Part shown: piece after piece, positions 12,135-26,224 of the stretch
How the letters are laid out: each line of letters begins with the position of its first letter
Numbering within the stretch: position 1 is the stretch's first letter
NCBI GenBank assembly: GCA_028554795.2
Contig: CM068831.1
Span: 67,989,982 to 68,053,981, forward strand
Direction: 5' to 3'
Length of the DNA: 64,000 nt
Source: Sinohyriopsis cumingii
Taxonomy: Eukaryota > Mollusca > Bivalvia > Unionida > Unionidae
Notes under the pieces: generated by a model
Databases searched by the model: none
Told to the model about the DNA's origin: nothing
The model's input: the letters and a program-made list of their open reading frames with translations, nothing else
Made by a program: the position numbers and the translations under genes

Positions 12135-12735
12135 GATTGAAAATATTGTTATTTCTACACTGGAATAGATGGCCACAAGAGATTGAAAATATTGTTATTT
12201 CTACACTGGAATAGATGGCCACAAGAGATTGAAAATATTGTTATTTCTACACTGGAATATATGACCACAAGAGATTGAAAATATTGTTATTTCTACACTG
12301 GAATATATGGCCACAAGAGATTGAAAATGTTGTTATTTCTACACTGAAATATATGGCCACAAGAGATTGAAAATATTGTCATTTCTACACTGGAATATAT
12401 GGCCACAAGAGATTGAAAATATTGTTATTTCTACACTGGAATATATGACCACAAGAGATTGAAAATATTGTTATTTCTACACTGGAATATATGGCCACAA
12501 GAGATTGAAAATGTTGTTATTTCTACACTGAAATATATGGCCACAAGAGATTGAAAATATTGTCATTTCTACACTGGAATATATGGCCACAAGAGATTGA
12601 AAATATTGTCATTTCTACACTGGAATATATGACCACAAGAGATTGAAAATATTGTCATTTCTACACTGGAATATATGGCCACATGAGATTGAAAATATTG
12701 TCATTTCTACACTGGAATAGATGGCCACAAGAGCA
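12135..12735. repeat. 46-bp satellite array
   Basis: About 13 copies of a 46-bp unit containing GATTGAAAATATTGTTATTT and CACTGGAATATATGGCCACA, with high identity between copies. A higher-order pattern is visible (variants with TGTTGTT or TTGTCAT recur in order). Confidence 0.93.
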
Positions 12736-14165
12736 TTTAAATTTGAAAATATTGTTATTGCTTAAATATTATCAGAGATGGTTTCAACACTCAGCATTTA
12801 AACAAAATGGGTTTATCTTTAATTAGTGGAAATTTGTTTTGGAGAATAAAGTTTCAGTCCCCTAAAGGAAATCATTGGCTTTATTCCTGGGGGGGGTGGG
12901 GGGGAATCCAAAATCTTTTTATTTTCTCTTGAACTTCAGTTACTTTTGCTTGCTTCAGTAAAATCATTCTCCAAGAAATATTTAATTTTCTTTTTCAAAC
13001 ATTCGTGCTTTTGAGGATTCATTCTGTAAGGATGCTGTTTTACAAGTGTAGAATCTACAGTTTCAACATTACAGTGGATTTTGTTTGTTGAAATTGGAAT
13101 ATGGATGTTTACATTTCCTGGAATGGAATGGTTTTCATTCAGGAAACTTTTTCCAGAATGTTTGATTTTGCTATCATTGCTTCCTTTCATTTTGCTTGTC
13201 ATTGTATAGATAGGATTCTGTAGATGTGCCATTTAACCCTTTAGAACACATCTGTATTACCATGTATAGCCCAAAGCACAAATTGAAAATAATCCTATGT
13301 TAATCTTTATTCTGTTTGATAAAGAGGAAATTACTACTTAATTTTGATAGGGGTTGCCATTTGTACTTAATACATGTACTAGGGGTGAAATGATTTGTGC
13401 ATCGATAATTTTTAATGCATCAGTTAGTGTGTATCAGTTAGTATTGTACTGTAGGTTGTGCATTTCAGTAGGTACCTGGCACAGGCATACCATTTCACCC
13501 CTAACATATACATGTATGTTAAGATCGCCAGGTCATCCAAGACCACTTTTTTATTGCTCCATGAGTGGACGTTTTACACAGGTTTGGCTGTATTTGTTTT
13601 TGTAAAATTTATTTTATGATCCAGCCATCAGCATTGTAAGAAAATGCCATTAATTTATTTTTTTAGTGATTAATTGGTAGAGAGATTTGATGTATCAGAA
13701 AAAATGATCCTATTCTTATTTGCAAAAGTCCCCATTATAAGATGGAACACGTGGAAACTATCAGACTTTACTTTCCTTATAAAATTCCTCTTTTCATCTT
13801 CTTACAAATTTTCTGAGCTTTGCTTATTTTTTATTCACATAGTATATGATAACAATGAAAATGCACTTGTATTTCATAGACCCAAAGAGAAAAAGACTTT
13901 TCCACACAAATGCCACAAATCTACCTCAGGTTTTGATCTTTTGACACACAAAAATAGATTGCATGTGTAGGTTTCCCATTGCAAGTATAGCATTGCTAAG
14001 TTCTCACAGTTTTGATGAAATATTGTGTGGTTATATTTGTCTTACTGCATTGCTTACTGCTATCTACATATTTCATACACACAATGCACCTCATTGGTCC
14101 AGGATTGATCATTAGTTCCATCTGTTGCAAGAATTACTGTCTAAAGTCAGTGGTCTTTGAGTCTT
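12736..14165. other. Non-coding intron sequence
   Basis: No repeat or coding exon recognised. Short open frames at 12936-13232 (minus) and 13674-13970 (plus) lack any recognisable motif and are not flanked by convincing splice sites. Confidence 0.5.
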
Positions 14166-14169
14166 TCAC

Positions 14170-14751
14170 CTCGAATAAGATGTCATTATGCTGATGGACA
14201 TGCTAAAACTTATGATTTCACCTCTAATAAAACCTCAGTATGCTGATAAACCTCTTATAAGACCTGAATATGCTGATAAACCCATTTATTCCTTGTATTT
14301 AACCTCTTATAAGACCTCAGTATGCCCACAGACCCGCTATCCTTTGTGATTTCATCTCTAATAAGACATCACTCAGTATGCTGACAGACCTGCTAACCCT
14401 TGTTATGTCACCTCAAATAAGACCTCAGTATGCTGACAAACCTGCTAACTTTTGCAATTTCACCTCAATAAAGACCTTTTTGCTGACAGACCTGCTAACT
14501 AATGAGATTTCACCTCTAATAAGATCTGAATATGCTGGCATACCTGCTAACCCATGTGATTTCACTTCTAATAAGACTTCACTATGCTGATAGATCTGCT
14601 AATACATGTAATTTCACCTCTAATGAGACCTCAGCTTGTTGACAGGACTTCAAACCCATCTCATTTCACCTGCAATAAGACCTCAGTATGCTGACAGACC
14701 TGTTAATCTTTGTGACTAAATCTGTAATAGACATCAGTATGCTGACAGACC
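14170..14751. repeat. 52-bp satellite, first block (diverged)
   Basis: Imperfect copies of a unit containing GTGATTTCACCTCTAATAAG and GTATGCTGACAGACCTGCTA. Copies are more diverged than in the block at 15690-16790. Confidence 0.85.
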
Positions 14752-14759
14752 TGCTAACC

Positions 14760-15058
14760 CAGAGGTTGGCAAACTTTCCAGTGCAAGTGACACATGCACA
14801 AATTTACACCGTGTCGCGGGCTGCATAGTTCATTAAGTAAAATAATTAATATTTGAAATAGCAAAAACAAAAGGTTTTTCTAAATAACATCATAATTAAT
14901 TTTCAGTTGTTAATATGTTGTTAATATTTGAAAACTTAAACTTCAAAAGAAATACATTTATTTGATAAACAGAGTAACATAAACAGAGTCAGTGCGAATG
15001 ATGACTTGTTCCTAGGCCGCATGAAAACCATTGGTGGGCTGTAGTTTGCCCACCCCTG
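14760..15058. mobile_element. hAT-type MITE, 299 bp
   Basis: Left end CAGAGGTTGGCAAACTTTCC and right end (minus strand) CAGGGGTGGGCAAACTACAG form the terminal inverted repeats. An exact 8-bp target duplication TGCTAACC flanks it (14752-14759 and 15059-15066), diagnostic of the hAT superfamily. It interrupts the 52-bp satellite, and removing it restores the repeat unit. No coding capacity. Confidence 0.93.
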
Positions 15059-15066
15059 TGCTAACC

Positions 15067-15430
15067 CATGTGATTTCACCTGTAATAATACCTCAGTATG
15101 CAGACTGACATGCTAACCCATGTGATTTCACATCTGATAAGGCTGTATGCTGACAGAATAGATAACACTTATGATTTCACCTCTGATAAGACTTCAGTAT
15201 GCTGACAAACCTGCTAACCGATGTGATTCCACTTCTGATAATACCTCACTATGCTGATGGACCTGCTAACATGATTTGACCTCTAATAAGACCTCTTTAT
15301 GCTGACAGACCTGATAACCCAGTGATTTCACCTCTAATAAGACCTCATTATGCTAATAGACCTGCCAGCCCAGCGATTTCACCTCTAAGACCTCAGTATG
15401 CTGACAGACCTGCAAACCCTTCACCTCTAG
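15067..15430. repeat. 52-bp satellite, second block
   Basis: Continuation of the 14170 array after the MITE, still diverged. Confidence 0.85.
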
Positions 15431-15690
15431 GACCCAAAATAATGTGTTTCTTAATGCACTGGTTTTAAAATTTTAGGGTAGGCAGGTATTTTTTTAAACA
15501 TTATATATATATATATATATATATGTAATAATGATAAGTTTATAAAATGTACTAAGTACTTAACAAAAACTGGGCAAAATTGGCTCAGATGCACAAATCA
15601 ATTTTGGATTTATTTTTTTAACCGGTGGATAGTGCTAGGGTCAGCACCAAAGATCTGGGACAGTTGGCTGATCAGAAACACTTTATATTT
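15431..15690. other. Non-repeat interruption with (TA)n tract
   Basis: Contains a (TA)n microsatellite at about 15503-15524. The rest is unassigned; the flanking satellite resumes on both sides, so this could be an older insertion whose ends I cannot define. Confidence 0.4.
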
Positions 15691-16790
15691 TGCCTCATAA
15701 GACATCAGTATGCAGACAGACTTGCTAACTCATGTGATTTCACCTGTAATAAGACCTAAATATGCTGACAGACTTGCTAACCCATGTGATTTCACCTGTA
15801 ATAAGACCTAAATGTACTGAAAGACTTGCTAACTCATGTGATTTCACCTGTAATAAGACCTAAATATGCAGACAGACCTGCTAACTCGTGTGATTTCACC
15901 TGTAATAAGACCCAGATATGCTGACAGACTTGCTAACTCATGTGATTTCACCTGTAATAAGACCTAAATATGCAGACAGACCTACTAACTCATGTGATTT
16001 CACCTGTAATAAGACCCAGATATGCTGACAGACTTGCTAACTCATGTGATTTCACCTGTAATAAGACCTAAATATGCAGACAGACCTGCTAACTCGTGTT
16101 ATTTCACCTGTAATAAGACCTAAATATGCAGACAGACCTGCTAACTCGTGTGATTTCACCTGTAATAAGACCCAGATATGCTGACAGACTTGCTAACTCA
16201 TGTGATTTCACCTGTAATAAGACCCAGATATGCTGACAGACTTGCTAACTTGTGTGATTTCACCTGTAATAAGACCTAAATGTACTGACAGACTTGCTAA
16301 CTCATGTGATTTCACCTGTAATAAGACCTAAATATGCTGAAAGACTTGCTAACTCTTGTGATTTCACCTATAATAAGACCTAAATATGCTGAAAGACTTG
16401 CTAGCACACGTGATTTCACCTGCAATAAGACCTGAATATGCTGACAGACTTGCTAGCCCATGTGATTTCACCTATAATAAGACCTAAATATGCTGACAGA
16501 CTTGCTAACTCATGTGATTTCACCTGTAATAAGACCTAAATATTCTGAAAGACTTGCTAACTCATGTGATTTCACCTGTAATAAGACCTGAATATGCTGA
16601 CAGACTTGCTAGCCCTTGTGATTTCACCTGTAATAAGACCTAAATATGCTGACAGACTTGCTAACTCGTGTGATTTTACCTGTAATAAGACCTAAATGTA
16701 CTGACAGACTTGCTAGCCCATGTGATTTCACCTGTAATAAGACCTGAATATGCTGACAGACTTGCTAACCCATGTGATTTCACCTGGCTC
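15691..16790. repeat. 52-bp satellite, third block (homogeneous)
   Basis: About 21 copies of a 52-bp unit, GCTAACTCATGTGATTTCAC then CTGTAATAAGACCTAAATAT then GCTGACAGACTT. Higher identity than the left blocks suggests recent local amplification. It lies in the last Cbl intron. Confidence 0.94.
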
Positions 16791-17239
16791 CTCTAGTCAA
16801 GAAATTAAAAGTAATTTTAAAGGCCCAAACATCTGTACTTGTATATAAAAAGACTATTCAGTACTGCTTGGGGGAAAAAGCAGGAAAGGGGATTGTTGCT
16901 TTTATTGGACATCATGTGTTGGTTTGTGTAGTACTCATATTGGGAGTGATGATCACTGTCACTAACATAAGCTGATCATGATATTTTGTTTCCACCTCTC
17001 TGAAAATTGTTCTGACTTACAGAAAAATAACAGCTGCCTTACTGAGAAGATCTTCATGAGGATAACTGATATCAAAATAATATTCTGACATCTGAGCTTT
17101 TGAGAGTACATTTAATAAGCATCTTGAACTTGTTATGTAATGGAGGTAACATAAAAATATAGTTTTATACTGTTCATTAGATATTTAAATGAGCAATAAC
17201 AATATCAATACTGATTGTCTTTTTATCTTTTATTTCAAG

Positions 17240-17477
17240 AAAATTAACAGAACAGAAGGAGTCTGGTGATATCCCACTGCCAGTTCGAAGAGAAAAGTTA
17301 CGAGAGAGCCAAGATTCCAACAAGGAAAACAGTGCTTATGATAGTCTTAATGAAGACTACATTGAGGAATTAGTAGGGAAAGGCTACAATAGAATGAAAG
17401 TTTACGAGGCTCTTCGAGTGTCCCATAATAATATACGAATGGCTGAAGAAATACTTGAGACCTTTGTTAAACAATAG
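17240..17477 (+). CDS. Cbl: Cbl-family E3 ubiquitin ligase, terminal coding exon with UBA domain
   Basis: Acceptor TTTTATTTCAAG precedes the exon at 17240; the frame continues from the TT of the 9718 donor and ends at TAG 17475-17477, giving about 79 residues. The C-terminal 40 residues (EELVGKGYNRMKVYEALRV, then NNIRMAEEILETFV) fit a UBA domain: a hydrophobic first helix, the MGY/KGY-like loop, and the NNI..A..IL third helix, as in the C-terminus of Cbl and Cbl-b. In that family the UBA binds ubiquitin or mediates dimerisation. The stop comes a few residues after the UBA, as expected for the end of a Cbl protein. Other UBA proteins are possible, but the DYDVPP-containing upstream exon favours Cbl. 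Confidence 0.8.
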
Positions 17478-19100
17478 AAGTAATGCAGATGCTGGATCAG
17501 TAGTAAATTCTTTCACAGTGAAAGAAACATTTTTTTGTCCCTTGCTTTTCATAGAAAAGGGGGACATTAAATTGTACCTGTCCATCAGTCAGTCCATTTG
17601 TCACAAATTGTTTCAGCACAATAATTCTGTTAATTATTAGATCTAAGCCAGATTTGGTAATGTAGATAAGTAGTAATGAAACTTTGGTTGAGTTTGATTG
17701 GCAGCATTCTGTGTCATTGTTTGGCTGAGCTGTAGTCCATGATTGTTAGACCCATTAACTTTAATATCCAGACAGTAACTCTTGTAATTGGTATTTGATT
17801 CATCCAAATTTGGTGTGCCACTTGGTATTAATAAGACTGAGCTCAAAACTGTCAGCATCTAGCATCTTTCTTTAGCAATCTGCTTGATAGTCAATATCCA
17901 CCCACTTTATTTCTGCACAGTACATTCCTTAATTATTATTGGATTTTAACTAAATGCAGTATGCAGCTTGATTTTTTGTGAGATTTTGAATGAGTTTGAT
18001 GGTCAGCATTTGGCATTGTTTAGCTGAGTTGTGGCCATTTATTGCAAGACTAGCCACTTTTGTTTCTGCCTAAAAACTTCCTTAATTATTGCTAGATTTT
18101 ATGCAGATTTCTTGTGCCGCTTGATATTGATGAGACCTCGGCAGAGGGTTTGTCAGCAATCTGTATCTTCATTTAACAGAGTTATATCCCCTGGTTGACA
18201 CTTTCCCACTTTTATTTCTACACAACACCTTTGATCATAATTGGATTTTAGCCAAGTTTGGTCGACATATTGATGATGATTGGATATTGATTTGGGGGGG
18301 GTGATTTTCAGCAGTCTGATCATTATTGAACAGATTGTAGACTCCTAGTTGTCAACACTTTTTCTTTCATTTCTGTGCAACAGCTCCATTAATTTTAATT
18401 GGAATTCACACAATATCTGATTATGATGAGACCTCAGCTCAGTTCATTTGTCAGCATTCTGCATCATTTAGCAGAGTTACAGACTGATTATCAGACAAAG
18501 CCACTTTTGTTTCTGCACATCACTAATTCCCTTATTGGATTTTAAACAAATTTAGTAGGCAGCTTAATATTGTTGGGACCTCAGCAGATTTGATTGTCAT
18601 TGTTGCTTAGGTACATGTTTAGCACACAGCTGCATTCTTTGAATGAGTTAGGGCTCCCATACTTACTGTTTGAATGACCAGCTTTCCTCTCTTTATAAAA
18701 GCTGATTGCTGTACAACTTTATGTTCTTGACACCATAGCTTAATTTGATCCTTCAGCATTCAGTCAGCATCATTTACCACATTTGTGCCCTAGATTGGTG
18801 AACTCCACATTTAAGTTTTCACACAATAAATCCCTCAGTGATTATTGTTTCGATTTAAAGAAAATGTTACATGAAGATCCATATTCATATGAATTCAGTT
18901 GAAGTGGATTATCAGCTTCCTGTGTCATCATTTAGTGGAGTTATGGCCTCTGAATATTGATCCCACATTTTGTATTCAGCTTAATGTTGAATGAGACTTG
19001 AGTGAGCTGTCAGTCTTCTCTGTCATCAGTAGTGTCTTCCTTTAGAAATGTACCTTAATTTATTTTTACTCTAACACCATTGTCACAACTTTAGTGAAAT
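17478..19100. repeat. Cbl 3' flank with degenerate periodic repeats
   Basis: Downstream of the stop codon, blocks such as ACTTTTGTTTCTGCAC, ATTGGATTTTAACCAAAT-like and CAGCATTCTGCATCATTTAG recur about every 150 bp from 17640 to 19060 in a strongly diverged form. Probably 3' untranslated or intergenic DNA; I cannot place the poly(A) site. Confidence 0.5.
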
Positions 19101-22100
19101 GTGATTGGGAGAACATTTAATTCCTAGAATTTACTTATAACAGATAAGTTATAATGTTAATTCTTTTGGAGATTGCTGTTGTGTCCTAATGTGCTTGAGG
19201 ATTGTTGACTTAGAAGGGTCATTGTTTGAAATGTGATTCTGGAACTAAAGAAAAGGTGCTTTTATTTAATGTTTCAGAATTGTTATACTCTTATCTTGTG
19301 CAGCTGTTTCTCTCTCTCTCTCTCTCTCTCTCTCAAATGTTGTGTAGTCCAGGGTGTATTGATTTCAGATTTTGTCTGGAATGTTTTTTTACACAGCTTT
19401 GTTTCATAAGGATTCTCATCTTAATGGAAAGGGTTATGAACTTGTCAGAATTTACAGTTATCCTTTGCTTTTCCCTCAGTAATGTAATTTTTTCAAACCA
19501 GTTTTAGATCGAACGAATCATGGAAGAATTACAAAAAAGTTTTATTTTATTACATTACCAAACTGCTTCTCAATATTCTTTAGATTCCTGTCATTTGTAT
19601 GAAAGAGGGAATGGATAAAACATCAGGATTACATGTCTTGTGTGGAGCATAAATTGATCATTCAAAACTTTAATTGGATCATTGAACTTAAGGTAATGAA
19701 ATAACTTGTACGTATTTTTTTGAGCCCTCATTAATAGAAAGTGAGACAGAGCTGTCACTATTTTGTTGTCTGCGGGATGGTCCTCAAGTCAGTGATTTGT
19801 TAAGGTTCTGCTTTAAGTCTTCAGCATTGCTTTGATTGTGTACTTGGAAATGGCCTGCTTGTTAACATAAAATTATTCTGTCTTACTCTCCTGTATGCAA
19901 ATGGCCCACCTGTGTAGATTTCAAGGGGAAATGACAGAACCTGCCATTCTGGGCACATAGTGATTGAAATTATAATAATAATAAATAAAAAAATGATTAG
20001 CATTTAGGTTCAACTCAAGTTGTCAAATCGGCCTTCTGTAGGTTTACAAATAGCATTTATCATGTGTCAGTCACCTTGATATATGCTTTGAGATACTGTG
20101 AACATGGTTTTCCACACTATGATGTAACACTTAGCAATGTCATGAACTAATTCAAAGTCCCAGACTTTACATGATCAGTAGAATCATAGACTTTTGTTCC
20201 ATTCACATTAATTTTATGACAAATAATACACTTAAAACAGCCAGTGGCATAAAATGTGCATATTAAAAAAGTTTTCAAACCATTTGCACACAAACATCAG
20301 ATCCTGTGTGTAAAATTGTATGCACTTGTCATCTTCCTGTCAAATGTTTGTCAGTATTCAATTATCACTGCAACATTTATTGCATTTCAGAACTTTTACT
20401 TTCTGTTTTTGCTTTGAATATGATGATTTTAAATTTCTAACTTGGCAGAAAGCTACCTTGTATCATGTGCTGAAAAATAGCATCAGACCCATAACAACAA
20501 CTTGGCAGTGAAAGAAAAATGTTCAGATAATACTAACAATTGTTTCCCATGTTATATGCATTATGAATCTTGTATGCTATTCTTGTACAGAAACATATGC
20601 TTTCCTATTACATGTGATAGGTATTGTAAAGATATGTTTCAGCCAGTCCAGTTCTTAAATCAGTTTCCATATAAGAAAGGTAGAAAAACAGTACAATAGG
20701 TAAAGAAATTGATAGATTTGTCAGTTTTCCTACTTGCATATGTATTTTCTCATGCAAGAAATTTTTGACTACCTTGGTTATTTTCAACAAAATTATTATC
20801 AAAACAACTCTTTTCATAAAGAATAAATAATGGTTTAGGATCATTTGATGTTGTATCCCCTTACATAATCTTTTTATTGAAAACATGGCAGGTGGTTGTG
20901 TAAAACCTCTGTTAAGCTTGGGAAGGAAATTCTATGCACAAGGGAATCATCAGTATTTAGTGTCATTGTTAAATATTTATAAAAGTAATCTTTCTCTGCC
21001 TCAGCATTTAGCATCATATTCTGATAAAGTTGTCAAAATTTGTTGTTACTGTCAAGAGATAGTTTGGTTTTAAATTGGTATTTTATGGTACAACAACATA
21101 TGTAGGTTATTTTGTGTCAAGGCATTTGCCGAATGGTTGCTTACCCAAGTACACACTATGGTAGCCAATCCAGGCTGATCAAATGGTAGGATTCGAACCT
21201 GCACTCTGTCAGTCAGGAGTCCAACATGCCAACCACTGAGCAACTATGGTTCCTGTCTCATTTAGTTCCATTTTATGAATGCAGGATAGTGCATCAGGCC
21301 TGTTTTACATCCACAAGGCATTTCAGAAGATAGTTTAAGACAACACAAATAGTTTGGCAGCCAAATTAGACCTTTCTTTACCTCATACAAACTTAGTAGA
21401 AAGAAAATGTAATCATAAGGTCCCAATTTAATTTCACAAATTGAATGGTGATATGTAAACAAACATTTACTACAGTGAATTGGCTCTTCTTTTGAAAAAA
21501 AAAAATATTTTTGTACATAAAATGTATGTCTCAAAAAAAATGTGCACATGAATTTATGCTTTTGATACTAAACTCTTAAAACATGATAGGTTTAAGATAA
21601 AGTGTGTATGGATATGTATCTTATATTTTATCTGATTGTTTGTGGTTGATGTTTAATACGACTTATTACAGAAGAGTCTACACTTATATGTTTACTGAGA
21701 TATCATATGACCATGTACCCCTGAGCTTTTAAAAATGTAAACTTTAAGTGATGTTTTTTTTTTTTTTAAAAACATTTTCTTGCATCAAAAACTGGACTGG
21801 TTCCAGTTTTGTGTTTAAATGGTTTTCATGTAACATAATATTATTCACAGTTTTGCCATATAGTATATCTATTTTTCATTGGTGATTTTCAGTGAAAATC
21901 TGATTTTTTGTAAACGATAACCTAATTTCATGTATATTACATATTTTTGCTGATACATCATTTATAAATTAAGCCTGCCCAACTAACACTACTTACAATA
22001 CAAATCAAAATGACATTGTAAATTGGACCAATTATGAAAGTGTCACATTTTTTGCCCCTATACGTATGATGGGCATATTGCATAGACGGAGATGACCAAA

Positions 22101-24689
22101 ATTGAAGTCAGGGTGGCTTTTCTTAAAGTTACTTAGGCAGGTTTATATTTTGGAAATTCATATATTTGCACACATTTTCAAATGTTTGTAAGGATTTTTT
22201 GCTTTTCTGTATGCTTTGTTCTGGTGTAGCGAATGGAGTTGTCTGAGACTGAATGGTCCGTCAAGGACTTGAAAAATCAACTTGTCCACTGGATAAGCTC
22301 ACTTATGTGACCAATATAAATAGCACTATAAGGTTTTGGAAAAGTAAAATTAAATAGAAAATTGTTGTCATCAGTATCTTTGGAACAACATTTCCACCCC
22401 TGTCCACATTTTAAACGGGGACAAATACCTTTAAAATTTATTTGTACAACTTTGTCCAAGTTTCAAACCAGGACAAATATTTTTGAAATAGATGTGTCCA
22501 TCCCTGTCCCAGTTTCAAAAAGATTTCCACATTCTTGCCTTTCCAACGTAAAGAAAAGAAAGAGCATTAATATTTCATTTTTTTAAAATCTGTCTCTTTT
22601 GCTTTGTAAATCACACTTGATTAGGGGAGCATGATGTATAGAATGTAATACATGGCACCCTCATTATCTTGCTATTCATGGAAGCCATAAGAGTGACCCG
22701 TGTTATAAGTGAGTTAGCATTATTTAGAGGTATGTGCCAAAACTCATTTTATTACAGTGTGTTAAGTCATGAAATAATGAAAAAGTACATTATAACAGGT
22801 TGACAATTTGGAGCTTTAATGTCATATAGAAACTAGCAACCCCAGTCATTTTTCTAATATTGAAAAAAACTGCAAACAGTTGATTTCATCATGAAGACCT
22901 GGTTATGTGCTTTCCAAAGAGTTTAGTTTTTCAAAACTGATGTACTACACAAAAGGTTATGTGCTTTCAGGTTGTAAAATATTCACAAATTTCTGGAATT
23001 ATTTTCTTATATAAATGTATTCAGATTCTGTGGCAATAACATAGCCAAAGTAAAATGTTCTTTCAATAAAAATATTGTACCTATTTTTTGTAGCGGAGAT
23101 ATTGTAATGAAATTTGGCATACAGATGGCATATTTCCTGCTGAATTCATTTGTCTCATTAAATCTGTTGTCGGACTTTAATATTCTAATTTATAAATAAA
23201 ATGCATAGAAAATATTTTCATAACTTGTATGTCATTTAATTGAATACACATATATGACCTTAACAGTAGCTCACATGTATGTAAAATAACTTCAAAAACA
23301 ACAATCATGTAATGTTTCTAAATAAATGTCATTGGAATAATGTTGTAAGAAATTATTTCAAACAAATTGTGATGTTAAACAATTTTACTAATTCCTTTTT
23401 TTTCTTCTTCAAAATAAAAGCCAACAAATGAAGAATGACTGACAAAAACATGTAAGCACATATAAAAGCATGATCTACCCACATCCATTTCTTTCATATT
23501 CCAGCACAGGTCTTGCATATTTAAATTTATCATGCTGCTTTCAATTTCAGAAAATTCTTGGATGACCCATTGTTGATCAGTCAGTCGGTAATAAACTTGT
23601 TTGTCAGAATAAACTGCTTTTCAACAGTTTGTTTGTCTACCCTACATGACCACCGAAAGTATGCTTCCATTATACATAGTGCCTTGAACGTAACACGTGT
23701 TGCTTTGTCATCCTTTATTTATTTAGTTTTAAAAATTAATCTTTCATAGTTTGCTTCAAATTAATTCGCAACACTCTTCAAAATACAGGCCTAATGATTT
23801 GCTTATGTCTGAAAATTGCCAATGAAAGAATATTAGCAATTTTATCAGTATTTCGTGAGAAAATGCCCATTTTACAATATTACAACAAAAAACAATGAAA
23901 ATGATTTTATTTTAAGACATGCATTTTTCTGTTCAGATATTTACAATGTCAATAACTTGGGCCAATTTAGTATATGAAAATATGTGCTCTGCATGTTCAC
24001 TTTTGTATTTATACTGTCAGAACTGCAAGACACTACAATCATTGATTCATGTTCTTTAGGTACACCTATTTGTATGAAATGATTGACAAGTTTAGTTTTG
24101 GAACATAAATTCTTCAAGATTTTTCATTGTTGTCAGCCTGCTAGAAAATTAAAATATGACATACAATGTTGACACAGGATTTAAACTTGTGAAGTTTTTG
24201 GTCAGATTTTGCATCAAAGGAATTATTTCATTGTGTAGGAATATCATACGAACATATTCCAACCACTGACTTAATTGGTTATATCTACTCTGATTGGGCT
24301 GAAAAATTTCATGAATATTCACAAAGTTTTAACAACCCGGATTTTATAACAACAAAGAGATATAATGCTAATGCAGCATCATTATAGTTTATCTCCAGCA
24401 ATGCATAAAATCCATTTCTTTTGACGATTAAAAAGTAATAATTACATTAATAAAGCATTCAGTAAATAAAAGAAAACATTTCCTTTACAGAGAATTTTAA
24501 TAGCTTTTAGAATTTGTAAACTAGGTTCAATCTGATGACAAATATTGATGTTGGAAAGAAAATTCTAAACGAGGTATCAATTTTTGTCAGCTTTCCAGGT
24601 AAATAATATCATCAGCAATAGACTGGGGTTGCTGTAGAAACTATGAATTCCATAAAAATTGGGGGTGTGTGATTAGGATTTTTAACGTA
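19101..24689. other. Intergenic stretch
   Basis: AT-rich with no supported gene. Holds a (CT)n microsatellite at about 19309-19335, a diverged SINE-like minus-strand fragment with a B-box-like GGATTCGAACCTG at about 21120-21255, and two to three copies of a short repeat around GTCCACATTTTAAACGGGGAC at 22390-22530. Nothing else recognised. Confidence 0.5.
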
Positions 24690-24985
24690 GTTTTTAAGAA
24701 TTTTTCAGTCATATTGCTACGATGTTTGCAGTGTGGCAGTTTATAGTGATGTCTAGCACTGGGGCATCGTTCCACAGACACGTAGCATGATGTTCCACCC
24801 AGTCACATTATCCTGACACCAGGCCAACCAGTCCTAACACTAGCCTCTTAATGCTGAGCGCCAAGCAAGGCAGCTGTTTGTACCATTTTTGTAAGTCTTT
24901 GATATGACTCGGCCAGGGTTCAAACCCACGGCCTCCCGCTTCCGAGGCAGACACTCTAACCACTAAGCCACTGGAGCGGTCCCAT
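24690..24985 (-). mobile_element. Long SINE, third family, reverse orientation
   Basis: Read on the minus strand it starts with a tRNA-like head (GACCGCTCCAGTGGCTTAGT, then GTGGGTTTGAACCCTGG as B box) and ends CGTAGCAATATGACTGAAAA, colinear with the 10140-10405 copy but with the head better preserved. Confidence 0.8.
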
Positions 24986-25294
24986 AAAAATTGGTTCCCT
25001 ACAAAAAATTGTATGAGCTTTATGAAATTCGTTGAATAATGAACTCACAAAACATGGAAATTATTCACACTTGTTCATAAATTTGTGAGTGAAATGAGTG
25101 CTGGCATAAAATGTTCTGTGTACACTAATATTGTATGTATGCTTGTGCAAGGTGTGATGTGTAACATGTAGTAAGTATAGAACAAAGATACAAATAAAAG
25201 AAAAATCATTAAGAAAGCATCTTGGACATGTTTTTTAATGAAATTGGGAACCTGATTTGTTTTGCAAATCACGGTAGTGGGTACCAAATAGTAG

Positions 25295-25540
25295 GGGGCC
25301 TCTTGTGACCAAGTGGTGTAATGTGCTTGCTTTTACAGATCACTAATATCTCACCTCTGTCTATGTGGGTTTGAGTCTAGGGTTTGGCCAGTGTGGGTAT
25401 GTGAGAAACCTTGCCAATAGCTTCCTGTGAGTCATTGTTTCTTTCTGTGGTTTTCCCATATTCTTCCATCACCAAATATACTGGCTGCCATGTATAGCCA
25501 ATCATATGCTGAAAAATGGCATTAAACCCGTAACTACTAA
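25295..25540 (+). mobile_element. tRNA-derived SINE, first family, diverged copy
   Basis: Begins GGGGGCCTCTTGTGACCAAG, has a GGGTTTGAGTCTAGG B-box-like stretch and ends GCTGAAAAATGGCATTAAACC, colinear with the SINE at 6699-6950. Confidence 0.8.
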
Positions 25541-26220
25541 CCAGCCAGATAGGTAGACAAGATTTGCATATTTGAGGTGTGCGTGTTAGCTTGTTATCAC
25601 ATGTTACAGATTGTCAAGGGATCAGGCTTTTTATAAAATGCTACCCTCTATGCTTTCTTTTGCTAACTAAATTGTTTCTTGTCATTGTTGAAGCTCCAAG
25701 GATTTGAAAAATGAATTTTGGTGCATAAGTTAGCTTTGTTCATTATTTTTATGCTATTTTCTCTCAGTATTTTAGTCATTAGTGTGATTGTATAAACCAT
25801 GATCATCAGTGCAATCTTCCAAATGAGAGAATCACCTTTTTTTTTTCATGCACTCTAACAGCAGTGGCAGACCTGCTGTTGTAGAATTGACTGTCGGATG
25901 GAAAAGATCTATGCTGTTTATTTGAAATCCAAAACGTCGACCAAATAATATAGACCCTGGTCATAGTGTTGAATCATGTGCTGGCAGATCTTGAGTTATG
26001 CTTTCCATAGATTGGTGTTTGTTATATACAAGCAAATATGTATCAGGTATTAAATTTGGTCTTTAAAAATGTTCATCAGGATTACTTGTTTTGTTTAAGA
26101 AGACATTTGTTAAATATCCAGTTTTTTTTTGTCTTCATACAAGTGAATTTGCAACACCTCAGCCATCTTAAATTTTCAGCGAATGAATGCCAGTCATACT
26201 TGCTTCTTTATGAGGTTTCG
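25541..26220. other. Intergenic stretch with one hairpin-repeat relative
   Basis: Contains a diverged relative of the 55-bp hairpin repeat near 25946-26000. No gene recognised. Confidence 0.4.
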
Positions 26221-26224
26221 TAAT

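Noticed and set aside
15691-16790. CRISPR array
   Set aside because: Head-to-tail 52-bp units without unique spacers, in a eukaryotic intron; ordinary satellite.
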